Below, one piece after another: positions 27,501-34,949 of a DNA stretch of 64,000 bases. Location: NCBI GenBank assembly GCA_964352735.1, contig CAYGTC010000012.1:1-64000 (forward strand). Reading direction: 5' to 3'. The notes below the pieces were generated by a model, which was not told where the DNA came from, did not search any database, and was given only the letters and a program-made list of their open reading frames with translations. The stretch's first letter is position 1, and each line of letters begins with the position of its first letter. A program made the translations under genes and the position numbers. The DNA comes from NORP309 sp964352735. Lineage in GTDB: Bacteria; Pseudomonadota; Gammaproteobacteria; Xanthomonadales; Marinicellaceae.

Positions 27501-28175
27501 GGTAACTCTATCAGCGCAACTTTGTCCGAAGGCCAACACACGATTACTGCCAGCGTATCTGACAGTGATAATCAGACAGGTTCGTCGTCGGTCAATATTT
27601 CGGTCTCATCAATGGGAGGTTGTACAACAGGTTTGATATTAAATGAAGATTTTGAATCTGGGTTAAATGCTTGGTCAACCACAGGAATGTGGCATTTAGT
27701 CAGTAATTCCACATGTGGAGTACCAGGTTTCTCATCAGCGGTATCATCCGTTTATTTTGGCCAAGATATAGATTGTGATTATGATACTGGGTCACAAGAA
27801 ATGGGGGCATTAATTTCACCTATCATTGATAACATTGTAGGCACTTCCGTATTAAGTTTTTCAGAATTTAGAGCAGTTGAATTTGAACCTTCTGCAACAG
27901 TTGATCAAACTGAGGTCGCAGCACGAATTGTAGGCACAACAGATTGGATGGTCTTAGATAATAGAAACTCTCAACAGGAATCTACAGCCAGCTGGGAAGG
28001 TTTTTCAAATATTTCATTATCAGCATATGCTGGTCAATCCATTCAAATCAGGTTCTTATTTGACAGCGATGATGAGCAATTCAATGACTTTACAGGTTGG
28101 ATGATAGATGATGTACAAGTAACTGGCTGCCTGACAGAAAATGATATAATTTTCACCAATAGTTTCGAAAATTAA
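24588..28175 (+). CDS. Large secreted protein, exo-rhamnogalacturonan lyase-like (PcRGLX/YetA)
   Basis: The 1195-residue protein has a signal peptide (1-30, cleaved after AFA). Residues about 40-900 resemble the PcRGLX/YetA exo-polysaccharide lyase family: the N-terminal segment VAFSSIPLARSINLLNIDNL, then IPAQFNVIARWGG and PIRWLEVL, matches its RIFT-barrel start. An Ig-like domain follows (about 920-1010). A jelly-roll/MAM-like domain (about 1015-1180) starts LNEDFESGLNAWSTTG and ends GWMIDDVQV. The C terminus is NDIIFTNSFEN, similar to the expansin tail. Substrate and activity are unproven; many Asn and few catalytic cues make this family-level only. The ECF-type promoter ties it to the divergent sigma/CHAT operon. 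Confidence 0.7.
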   Translation: MNYLTKRPSIGITLGELIFLIFILSQSAFAQECSFGGTTIACLQINNDQNIERTDEVAFSSIPLARSINLLNIDNLQIRDNNGTIIPAQFNVIARWGGTVDNVTLPIRWLEVLTQDTHANNSIQNYSLHNLTSTPAPIVNPLTVNENNGIYTVNTGAAIFTINSQNNALLDRVMIGGNPIYQHTPGAGPALTINSGQLTLDTSTVGQVVIDPQTFEVIENGPLKTSFAVQAHFIDTQNQLTLCDDFTPNIPAYESMGYTVIMSMTRGTGHLDMQVNFRNECIDAMFQPFTTGVNTFDLMEWNFPLNFTATNRFYSSSAAVASTNMNIRVAQMKGAGNPWQRRASVNLNGTVTENSEALANPMVAASSGQNTAMAQMPWMRFREPQALRANNNNISLQFIGEPLAVGGGKGLFNFARVSFLSGVNQAAQLETIRNTNQAALERGLTPRASLEDTNRSMVFPSLGNNNPSLLKSEYENFITQFHNETVGPGGQHELAKTYGSQLWPDTQGFSWPNVENVIGPTDNPRGINYWSTNRVELIEYFRTGNPLWVWDLSLPLTWQQIFSAYVNKGENVDNFKNGLNLTSPLCTGPNFLCEEGQWYRYGGGSDDYGYTWGNLGYVIRPNYALKRRFAIAGNTVVNRYNIPRAMQQLREETVSQVDLRRQVIQHFVQLANCAEFVPGVEGQACHNRLIEVVTELAEENMSTGLMCQADIQPANPSLCMPIGGDTSLNWCDCVTPQQFINNSLISPFLHRMLLNYGDLGGSLAFGLSMNSWHVYRSAIGIPEAQRPIDPTDPARPAIDSLSDWLNQPGWDQDVTPFIVQDVSVIDDDPFTTDPGTIIDENLVLDPNKPHTAVQFLLAHSINPSLNLCNVAANALNDQFMLDAWDDYQNLGGWLKGPAEIMQGMAFGIGVFDDCAAGIGNSPTVNITNPTDGSNIELGTPIQLQANANDTEDGDLSANVSWSSSIDGNLGTGNSISATLSEGQHTITASVSDSDNQTGSSSVNISVSSMGGCTTGLILNEDFESGLNAWSTTGMWHLVSNSTCGVPGFSSAVSSVYFGQDIDCDYDTGSQEMGALISPIIDNIVGTSVLSFSEFRAVEFEPSATVDQTEVAARIVGTTDWMVLDNRNSQQESTASWEGFSNISLSAYAGQSIQIRFLFDSDDEQFNDFTGWMIDDVQVTGCLTENDIIFTNSFEN

Positions 28176-28217
28176 ATGAATGATATGATTAACTCGACAC
28201 CTGTATAGATAAGATTT

Positions 28218-28354
28218 AGCCCAAATATTTCATCATAGAATGGATTTTATGGGATAAATGGTAAATTATGTTGGATAATGATCCCTTGCAAGCCAGTCAT
28301 TCATGACTTGCAAGGGATTTTATTCAAGATATGTAACCATTTTTTTCATAAAAC
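28218..28354 (+). repeat. Dispersed intergenic repeat, copy 2
   Basis: The left block 28218-28243 (AAATATTTCATCATAGAATGG at its core) and right block CCATTTTTTTCATAAAAC (28337-28354) match copy 1. The central segment is unrelated in sequence but again forms a hairpin. Confidence 0.7.
28281..28322 (+). terminator. Strong hairpin inside repeat copy 2, likely terminator
   Basis: ATCCCTTGCAAG (28281-28292) pairs perfectly with CTTGCAAGGGAT (28307-28318), with a 14-base loop and a short T-run (TTTT, interrupted) downstream. It is 106 bases after the stop of the secreted protein gene and may end its transcript. Confidence 0.65.
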
Positions 28355-28660
28355 TCCGTATTACCTACCTGTGCTTGATATCTCAACAATTTAGATTATT
28401 CCACCCAAACATACTGATACTTCAGAGAAAAAATATATATTTATAAAATTCTTGACTACACTTAAGATTTTTTCAATGTACATATATTAACAATATATTT
28501 TTAACCCTCAAAAAGCGCATACACTCTTAAATACAAAAGATTAGAGTTGTACAAACATTAACATAATTTTAACTTTTAGCGTGTCTTTTCATGCGTTTTG
28601 TTGTGACTCTAACAGGATGCTTGTTATAATCTATAATTCTCAAATTTTAGCTTAATATCT
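28355..28660. other. AT-rich intergenic region upstream of FG-GAP protein
   Basis: No gene is seen. The segment is AT-rich with several A/T tracts (28428-28450) that could bend DNA or bind nucleoid proteins. The only clear signal is the sigma-70-like promoter at 28601-28630. Confidence 0.5.
28601..28630 (+). promoter_or_regulatory. Sigma-70-like promoter of the FG-GAP protein gene
   Basis: TTGTGA (28601-28606) and a consensus TATAAT (28625-28630) are separated by 18 bases, 30 bases before the ATG at 28661. No clear Shine-Dalgarno follows. Confidence 0.55.
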
Positions 28661-31300
28661 ATGAATAAATTTTTTTTAACACTGTTACTTTTTAGTACAT
28701 ATGCATTTTCTTTTGACTTTGAGGAGTCGACTTTAGATGCTGGTCTTTTATATCAGCATGGTTATGACTCAAGTGTCGCTATTGGAGACCCTCAATGGAT
28801 CACCAGTGGGATTACGATTGGAGACGTCAATGGAGATGGCTGGGATGACATTTTTGTCGTAACTGGTGAAACGTTAAATGAAGAAGGCATTAACACCAAC
28901 CCTAATAAACTTTTTATTGCCCAAAAGGATGGCACATATGTTGATATGGCCAGTAGTTTTGGCCTTGACAGTCAGGACATTCAATCATCGGGACCACTGA
29001 TAGTTGATTTAAATGGCGATGGTCTACGTGATTTGATTTTTGGTAGTGTAGGTAATGATCCTAAAATGACCATTTATATCAATAATAATAACCAATCATT
29101 TACTAAACAAGCAGAGAACAATTTGACCAATATCCGTTCATACGGTATTTCTGCTGCTGATACAGACAAAGATGGCGACATGGATATATTCATCAGCCGT
29201 TGGATGCACGATGCAGGGAATGCTTATTGGGTGAATGATGGCAATGCACAATTTTCCGATATCACTCAAACATCTACAGATGCAGACACATTTATCAACG
29301 CTTTCACATCACTTTTTGCGGACGTCAATAATAACAATTGGGTTGACATGCTAGTAACCAGTGATTTCGGATCAAGTCATTATCTTCTTAATGATCAAAC
29401 AGGATCAATGGTACAACAAGACAGAGCTGTAATGACAGATGAAAATGGCATGGGAGCATCAGTTGGTGATTATGACAATGACGGCGATCTTGATTGGTTT
29501 GCTTCTTCAATTTTCTTAGAAGGTGATCCTGATTTCACTGGAAACCGTCTCTACAATAATGATGGGACTGGAAATTTTCAAGATGTCAGTATTCCTTCTT
29601 CTGATCTAAGAAGAGGTTACTGGGGTTGGGGCAGCTGTTTTGCAGATTTTAATAATGACATGTATTTAGATATCTTTCATGTGAATGGCTTTGACACTTC
29701 TATCAATGGTCGCAGCTTTATCCCTGCAGGTTTTGAAGACCCATTCGTTGATGATCCATCAAGACTATACATAAATGACCAGAATGGTTCTTTTACAGAG
29801 CAAAGTGAGTTATTAGGCATTATTGATAGAGAACAAGGCAGAGCTGTGTTATGCCATGACTATGATCGTGATGGCGATGTTGATATATTGATTGCTAACA
29901 ATCAAGGCACTTCTAGGTTATATAAGAACAATTTAGATAATAACAATAATTATTTGACCATCAAGCTTCGTCAAGACAATAAGAACATTGATGGCGTTGG
30001 GGCTAAAATTCATGTCACTGCCAATGGCACTACTCAATTACGTCAAGTTTTAGCTGGCGGCAGTTTTGCTTCATCTGTTGGTACAGAGCAATATTTTGGT
30101 ATGGGCGAAAATACCACTATAGAAACCATTACCGTAACTTGGCCAGATGATACAACCAAAACGCTGACTAACGTTTCTGCTAATCAATATTTGATCATAA
30201 ATAAAGGTTTATCAATCAGCGGATATGTTAAAAATGCTGCCGATCAACAAGCGGTATTCGCTCTACCTGTTGAGTTATATTCAAGCAAAGGCGAACTCAT
30301 TTCACAAGCTTTAACAAACGATCAAGGTCAATATACCTTTAGTAATCTTACAGAAGGCGATTATTTGTTGGTTACCAACAGTGAAGATTTTGTTAACCAA
30401 GCCTATCCAAATAACAGTTGTGGCTTAAATCAATGTGTTCCCAGCACCTCACAAACCATTTCAATTTCTGCTGACCAATCACTTGATGATATTTTATTAA
30501 TATCATCTAATGATTATTACCCAAACCTTAATGGTTTATGGTTTAATGCTGATCAATCTGGACATGGTTTACAAATCGAAGTCGTTTCAATACAAGATAA
30601 GCCAACTTTATTTGCCTCTTGGTATGCCCATTTAAATGGACAAACCATTTGGTTAACTGGCACTGGCGAACTAAATAAAGGCATTGCTCAATTAGATATG
30701 TCTATTACAAATGGCGCTTCATTTCCACCGAATTTTAACAGCGATGATGTTGTTACCACTCCTTGGGGAACAATCAGTTTTAATTTTTCAGATTTTAATT
30801 CTGCTGTGATAAATTGGGATACTGATGATGTAAGATTTGAAGATGGCCAGCTCTCCATACAAAGATTAACCAGATTATCTGATACTGTTACCAATAATGA
30901 AAATATCGATGCCTGCCTCAGTGGCACTTTCTTTAATACCGATCAAAATGGTCATGGCATCATGTTAGAAGTGTTAGGACAACCAGCTGCTTCTGTCGTT
31001 GTTACTTGGTTTACTTATAATACCCAAGGTGAACAGTTGTGGTTATTGGCCAATGGTGCAATTGATGGCAACTCTGCGACTTTAAACACAGTTTACACAC
31101 AAAACACATCATTCCCACCAAACTTTGATGCAGATGCAGTCATGACTATTGATTGGGGTTCTATTCAAATCAATAAAATTTCTAACGATAAATTGATGTT
31201 AAATTGGACGCCAAATGAGCAACACCAAGAGTTTGGTGACAATTCTCTTGAAATGACCAGATTAACCAGAATTAAAGGTAATGACATCACTTGTAATTGA
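28661..31300 (+). CDS. Secreted FG-GAP/VCBS-repeat protein with ASPIC/UnbV and GHG-type domains
   Basis: The 879-residue protein has a signal peptide (1-18). Residues 20-430 carry about seven FG-GAP/VCBS repeats with calcium-loop-like motifs (GDVNGDGWDDIFV, VDLNGDGLRDLIF, HDYDRDGDVDILI), predicting a seven-bladed propeller. An ASPIC/UnbV domain follows (about 430-520; NIDGVGAKIHV, ETITVTWPDD). A carboxypeptidase-regulatory-like/SdrD-type beta domain spans about 525-600. Two copies of the domain also present in the 10344-12557 metalloprotease begin near 623 (NGLWFNADQSGHGL) and 752 (SGTFFNTDQNGHGI). The role is presumably surface adhesion or binding; no catalytic motif is visible. It has its own promoter. 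Confidence 0.85.
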   Translation: MNKFFLTLLLFSTYAFSFDFEESTLDAGLLYQHGYDSSVAIGDPQWITSGITIGDVNGDGWDDIFVVTGETLNEEGINTNPNKLFIAQKDGTYVDMASSFGLDSQDIQSSGPLIVDLNGDGLRDLIFGSVGNDPKMTIYINNNNQSFTKQAENNLTNIRSYGISAADTDKDGDMDIFISRWMHDAGNAYWVNDGNAQFSDITQTSTDADTFINAFTSLFADVNNNNWVDMLVTSDFGSSHYLLNDQTGSMVQQDRAVMTDENGMGASVGDYDNDGDLDWFASSIFLEGDPDFTGNRLYNNDGTGNFQDVSIPSSDLRRGYWGWGSCFADFNNDMYLDIFHVNGFDTSINGRSFIPAGFEDPFVDDPSRLYINDQNGSFTEQSELLGIIDREQGRAVLCHDYDRDGDVDILIANNQGTSRLYKNNLDNNNNYLTIKLRQDNKNIDGVGAKIHVTANGTTQLRQVLAGGSFASSVGTEQYFGMGENTTIETITVTWPDDTTKTLTNVSANQYLIINKGLSISGYVKNAADQQAVFALPVELYSSKGELISQALTNDQGQYTFSNLTEGDYLLVTNSEDFVNQAYPNNSCGLNQCVPSTSQTISISADQSLDDILLISSNDYYPNLNGLWFNADQSGHGLQIEVVSIQDKPTLFASWYAHLNGQTIWLTGTGELNKGIAQLDMSITNGASFPPNFNSDDVVTTPWGTISFNFSDFNSAVINWDTDDVRFEDGQLSIQRLTRLSDTVTNNENIDACLSGTFFNTDQNGHGIMLEVLGQPAASVVVTWFTYNTQGEQLWLLANGAIDGNSATLNTVYTQNTSFPPNFDADAVMTIDWGSIQINKISNDKLMLNWTPNEQHQEFGDNSLEMTRLTRIKGNDITCN

Positions 31301-31655
31301 TCACAAGTGTAAATAAATGGGTTACTGTCATTAATTTGGCAGTAACCACCTCCCAAACTATTCACTCGAAACCCACGCATTTCACTTTTTCTATATAACA
31401 AGTGTTTATTAGATCATTAAAATATTTAAGATTTTACTCGCAAAGTAATTTCTAAAATTAGATTGATCATGGGCATAAGTCAGGACATTGTATAAGTGAA
31501 ACTTGACAGGTTCATTCTCTATTTTATTATCTACAGTATTTTCAAAATGAGTTGATCCATTCTTATAGAATCGTGTATCGTCAATATATGTCAGAGATTG
31601 GTTTTTTAATGGCTTAACTACATAGGTTAAGGTTGTGGATCAAGATAAATCAAAA
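31301..31655. other. Convergent intergenic region with small hairpins
   Basis: The region separates the FG-GAP gene and the GGDEF gene. CACTTGT/ACAAGTG (31288-31309) spans the stop codon, and GGTTACTG/CAGTAACC (31320-31347) is an 8-bp stem, both possible termination structures without clear T-runs. I see no gene in the remaining AT-rich sequence. Confidence 0.45.
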
Positions 31656-33446
31656 TCAACTTGCTTGAAAGACTACGGTTCTATTTCTTCCAGAGTTTTT
31701 AGCCAGGTATAAAGCTTCATCTGCATCGGTTAGCATTTTCGTATAGCTGTAGCCTGATAATTTACTAGAAGTGACACCAAAACTCGCACTGATGGTAAAA
31801 TCATGACCAGTTTCCTTGGTGTCTATAGTGCTAATACTCTCTCGGCACTTTTCACAATATTCTTCAATTTTATCAATATTTGCATTGCAATAAACTATTG
31901 CAAATTCTTCACCACCCAAACGGCCCAATTCAATGTTTTCATTACCTAAGTTCTGGCAGGCTTTAATCACATTCTTTATCACCCAATCACCTGTAATGTG
32001 ACCGTATTGATCATTGATACTTTTAAACAAATCTAAGTCAAAAATTGCCAAACATACTTCTTGGCTATTTTGGTATGCGTTAGGTAACAGCTCATCAATG
32101 TGATCTCTTAAACCTTTTCGATTATAAATTAAAGTCATATGATCACGTTGTGAAAGCCCTTTGTATAACTGTTGTATTTTCTTGTGCTTGATACCCCACA
32201 AGACAAAAAATGCCACCAATGCGAGCAACGAAAGGATGATCAACTGTTGTACCAAAGCCGCTTTTTCGGCCAATTCATTTTCTAGAGAAAGCACCACATT
32301 CTTTTGATTCAAAATATTGATTTGATGGCTTTTGGCTAAGTTCTCATGTTGTATGGTCAAATATGCCATGGTTTTTGCTTGTTGGTCATTGTACTGTATT
32401 CTTTCCGACTCATTTTTACGGATCAACATTGCAATCGCTTGTTCAGGCTCATCTATACTCCGGAAATAATCAACCAAGACCTGTAATGCAACGATTTCTT
32501 GTTTTGTATTGCCAATGTCTTTACTGCCCACTAAAGATAAGTTAGCGTATTGATAGGCTTTTTCCAGGTCTCCAAGCGACCAATATACTTTTGCAAAAAC
32601 ACTGTCCTTTATACTGATTAGGTTTTGGTATTTGAGCTTTTCAATGTGTTGTTCAGCTGCTTTTAATTCATCAAGAATACCATTTTTATCTGCATTTGAA
32701 GTAGCATTTTGTAATTGTAAATCCAACCATTCAAGTCTCAGAAAATTACTGAGTATGTATTCATTACTGTTTTCACAAATGTTGATACTTTCCCATATTT
32801 TTTCTTTTATGCTTTCAGGTTTTTCCGTCTTCATAAGTATGCGGTATTTTGCCACTAAACCATTGCAGTAATACGCTTCAGATGGTTCATTATTTAATAA
32901 TAAATCGGCAAACTTTAAACTCAACTCATGCTGTTCTACCAAGCGGTATACCAGAGAAGCTTTTGAATACACACGGTTTTTTAGTTCATTATCATCAATT
33001 TCGTTAATTTGCGAAATGGGGTAATCCAAATTACTGATGGCGGGTCCATAATCATAAGAAATCACTTGTAAATTTGATAACAGTAACTTACTTCTGATTT
33101 TATTCATTGAATCTTCGCAGCTTTCAAATATGTCATTCAGCATGTTTTTTGCAATATCATATTGCCCTTTATAACCATGATCATAAGCAATAAGATATTG
33201 GTGATAACAGTTTTGATACGGTGTAAAAGTGTGGGTATTTTGTAACGTCGCCAACTGATCTAAATTGTTATTAAATAATTCAACATCTGCAATGCGAACA
33301 TGATCACTTTCTTGGAGTAATTCAGAAATTATGTCATTTGAAGCTGAATATTCATTGACAACAGCCATAACATTGGCACAAAAAAGAAAAAGCACAAGAG
33401 GTAAACAGTTATGTCTTATTGATGTCATTGGTAAAGTGATTTGCAT
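31656..33446 (-). CDS. TPR-sensor diguanylate cyclase (GGDEF)
   Basis: The 596-residue protein has a signal sequence (about 1-28), a periplasmic TPR-like helical region (30-350), a coiled-coil segment, one membrane helix (about 398-418) and a C-terminal GGDEF domain. The active-site motif is GGEEF at 511-515, preceded by IFDLDLFKSINDQYGH, so synthesis of cyclic di-GMP is expected. The position of the inhibitory RxxD site holds NENI, so product inhibition is probably absent. It may respond to an extracytoplasmic signal through the TPR region. It is downstream of the borosin-like precursor gene on the same strand, but a 13-bp hairpin separates them. Confidence 0.88.
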   Translation of the reverse strand: MQITLPMTSIRHNCLPLVLFLFCANVMAVVNEYSASNDIISELLQESDHVRIADVELFNNNLDQLATLQNTHTFTPYQNCYHQYLIAYDHGYKGQYDIAKNMLNDIFESCEDSMNKIRSKLLLSNLQVISYDYGPAISNLDYPISQINEIDDNELKNRVYSKASLVYRLVEQHELSLKFADLLLNNEPSEAYYCNGLVAKYRILMKTEKPESIKEKIWESINICENSNEYILSNFLRLEWLDLQLQNATSNADKNGILDELKAAEQHIEKLKYQNLISIKDSVFAKVYWSLGDLEKAYQYANLSLVGSKDIGNTKQEIVALQVLVDYFRSIDEPEQAIAMLIRKNESERIQYNDQQAKTMAYLTIQHENLAKSHQINILNQKNVVLSLENELAEKAALVQQLIILSLLALVAFFVLWGIKHKKIQQLYKGLSQRDHMTLIYNRKGLRDHIDELLPNAYQNSQEVCLAIFDLDLFKSINDQYGHITGDWVIKNVIKACQNLGNENIELGRLGGEEFAIVYCNANIDKIEEYCEKCRESISTIDTKETGHDFTISASFGVTSSKLSGYSYTKMLTDADEALYLAKNSGRNRTVVFQAS

Positions 33447-33512
33447 GATTTGTTTTTCAATTATTTGTTATTTATTATCAAACACTTTCATTATATAGTG
33501 CCTTAAAAAACC

Positions 33513-33554
33513 AAAACGTAATCTTAAAGAATCAAATCTTAAAGATTACGTTTT
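33513..33554 (-). terminator. 13-bp hairpin downstream of the borosin-like precursor gene
   Basis: AAAACGTAATCTT (33513-33525) pairs perfectly with AAGATTACGTTTT (33542-33554) over a 16-base loop. On the minus strand it is followed by GG and a T6 run, consistent with intrinsic termination about 120 bases after the precursor stop. Shorter arms TGCCTTAAA and TTTAAGGCA lie outside it (near 33500 and 33646). Confidence 0.65.
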
Positions 33555-33675
33555 ATATATGCTGATGACATCCAGATGTCTTGTTACAATGCTCAGTATC
33601 GTTGTGAACTTTAATTATACTAAACATGTGATAATTCAATTATACTTTAAGGCATCGGCTCCTCAGGGAAAAGTT

Positions 33676-33855
33676 TTATTCTTTATCTTCATCAGGTGTT
33701 TGTTGATGACAAATAAACTCCATCTGTTGTTTTTCAATAGCTGACAAAACATCATCGCCTATTGACAATTCTTTTTGCATTTCCTGAAATGACGAGAATT
33801 GTTTTATTGATGATTGTTGTCCTATTGATTCTAATGTCTTAATAAGTGATTTCAT
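33676..33855 (-). CDS. Candidate split-borosin precursor peptide (59 aa)
   Basis: This short gene has a clear ribosome site AGAGGA five bases before ATG 33855 and encodes 59 residues. It begins MKSLIKTLESIGQQSSIKQF and ends MEFICHQQTPDEDKE. The helical part (about 2-45), with L-x-x-I-G-Q at 8-13 and a later DDVLSAIEK, resembles the borosin-binding domain of the Shewanella precursor SonA, where an L-G-Q motif starts the domain. The last 13-15 residues would be the core peptide. The gene lies on the same strand, 362 bases downstream of the borosin-type methyltransferase. The match to SonA is from memory and weak in identity; the context carries much of the weight. Confidence 0.72.
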   Translation of the reverse strand: MKSLIKTLESIGQQSSIKQFSSFQEMQKELSIGDDVLSAIEKQQMEFICHQQTPDEDKE

Positions 33856-33937
33856 ACTGTTCCTCTTGTAATTAAAAAATCGTTAATTCCTACTCTACGA
33901 GTCCTTATCATATTATCATATGCATTATTAATTATCT

Positions 33938-34010
33938 AGCCCGAATATTTTAGCAAGGAATGGTTTTCATCAAATATCACCCTGTCCTGATAAAATAACC
34001 ATTATTAAAC
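33938..34010 (+). repeat. Dispersed intergenic repeat, degenerate copy 3
   Basis: AGCCCGAATATTTTAGCAAG followed by GAATGG (33938-33963) aligns with the left block of copies 1 and 2. AACCATTATTAAAC (33997-34010) is a shortened version of the right block. The unit is shorter (73 bp) and lacks the strong central hairpin. Confidence 0.5.
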
Positions 34011-34161
34011 AACTTACCATTGGCAGATAAAATATTGATTTAAATAGCAAATACTTACATGTGTTCAGACACATAATGAAACTGAAATATTTGTTGAAGT
34101 GATCTGTTACAAATTGTAAACATAATATTTTGTGTTGGCGCCCAATAAGCAGCTGTTCCAA

Positions 34162-34190
34162 AATCACATTTTTAATTTTACAATGTGATT
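34162..34190 (-). terminator. Hairpin after the borosin methyltransferase gene
   Basis: AATCACATT (34162-34170) pairs with AATGTGATT (34182-34190) over an 11-base loop, 28 bases beyond the methyltransferase stop. The minus-strand tail is only TTTT-like (ATTTTGG), so it may attenuate rather than stop readthrough to the precursor gene. Confidence 0.45.
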
Positions 34191-34217
34191 AAACGGCTTG
34201 TTTTTTAGGGTTTTGGA

Positions 34218-34949
34218 CTAAAGTATTGGCGGAATAACGACTGTTGTTTTGCCTGTCATTTTTACTGTCGCCAAATCTCTTAATTTAATGTAATCGATTC
34301 GTGTTTCATCCACAGGCAATATTGCGCACTCATAAACAATAACCACGTGATCAGCTTCATAAGTTCTCAACAATATATCAATCACTGTTTGTTTTTCTTC
34401 CTTGCTGCTGGAAAATTTAGTCACACTGGTGTCACCACTCAATGAGAATTGCCATAATACTAAATAACTACCGGTATCAAAAATTTTGTTTTTTATCAAA
34501 AATTGAGTGGCTTCAAAATGAGCACAGCCATGAGTTCCTGGATCTATACCGATATCCGCATACAAACAATCTTCAGCAGATATACCTGGCTCCATATGTG
34601 CCATATAACCCTCTTTTCTGGCTTGTTTTATGGATTCATGAGGAGCCCAAGCAAAAACCCCTGGATGGCCATAAAAAGCCCCACAAACTTGTTGACCTGC
34701 CCTCACCTTATCCATTATCAACGACACCCATTTTTTATAGGTTTCTGATCGAGGAATGCCCTCTTGGTAATATGGCTGCAAACTGTGAACATTATCATTC
34801 ATGGTTTGAACCCACTGTTCAACCAAATTATGAGATGCACCAACAAATACCACATCGGCATTTTCAATATAACTTCGGGATAAAGGAGTGATGTGAGAAC
34901 CCAGAGTCATGCCCAAGCCCACATTGACGAGACTGCCTTTTTTATTCAA
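34218..34949 (-). CDS. Borosin-type peptide backbone alpha-N-methyltransferase
   Basis: The 243-residue protein belongs to the tetrapyrrole methylase superfamily but resembles the fungal borosin enzyme OphMA rather than CobA or CysG. NKKGSLVNVGLGM starts the SAM site. YYQEGIPRSETY (Tyr60, Tyr61, Arg67, Tyr71) matches the catalytic Tyr/Arg/Tyr block, and FYGHPGVFAWAP (Tyr93) the next. EPGISAEDCLYADIGIDP and LVLWQFS also align. OphMA carries its substrate on its own C terminus; this enzyme stops at PPIL, so it must act in trans, as in bacterial SonM. The start is TTG 34949, overlapping the acetyltransferase stop (TTGA), with AGAGGA six bases upstream. It probably methylates backbone amides of the downstream 59-residue peptide. 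Confidence 0.86.
   Translation of the reverse strand: MNKKGSLVNVGLGMTLGSHITPLSRSYIENADVVFVGASHNLVEQWVQTMNDNVHSLQPYYQEGIPRSETYKKWVSLIMDKVRAGQQVCGAFYGHPGVFAWAPHESIKQARKEGYMAHMEPGISAEDCLYADIGIDPGTHGCAHFEATQFLIKNKIFDTGSYLVLWQFSLSGDTSVTKFSSSKEEKQTVIDILLRTYEADHVVIVYECAILPVDETRIDYIKLRDLATVKMTGKTTVVIPPIL

Larger units (their letters stand above)
33856..34217. other. Spacer between borosin methyltransferase and precursor
   Basis: No convincing gene. The segment holds a degenerate copy of the dispersed repeat (33938-34010), a 9-bp hairpin (34162-34190), and an AT-rich stretch directly upstream of the precursor that may carry its promoter. A hydrophobic minus-strand frame (33970-34167, GTG start) lacks a ribosome site. 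Confidence 0.5.

Noticed and set aside
33970..34167. Minus-strand 65-codon frame as a second precursor peptide
   Set aside because: It starts with GTG inside a hairpin, has no ribosome site, overlaps the repeat and encodes a random-looking hydrophobic peptide.
34218..34949. Siroheme or cobalamin methyltransferase (CysG/CobA)
   Set aside because: The fold is shared, but the OphMA-specific blocks and the lack of any tetrapyrrole genes nearby point to a peptide N-methyltransferase.
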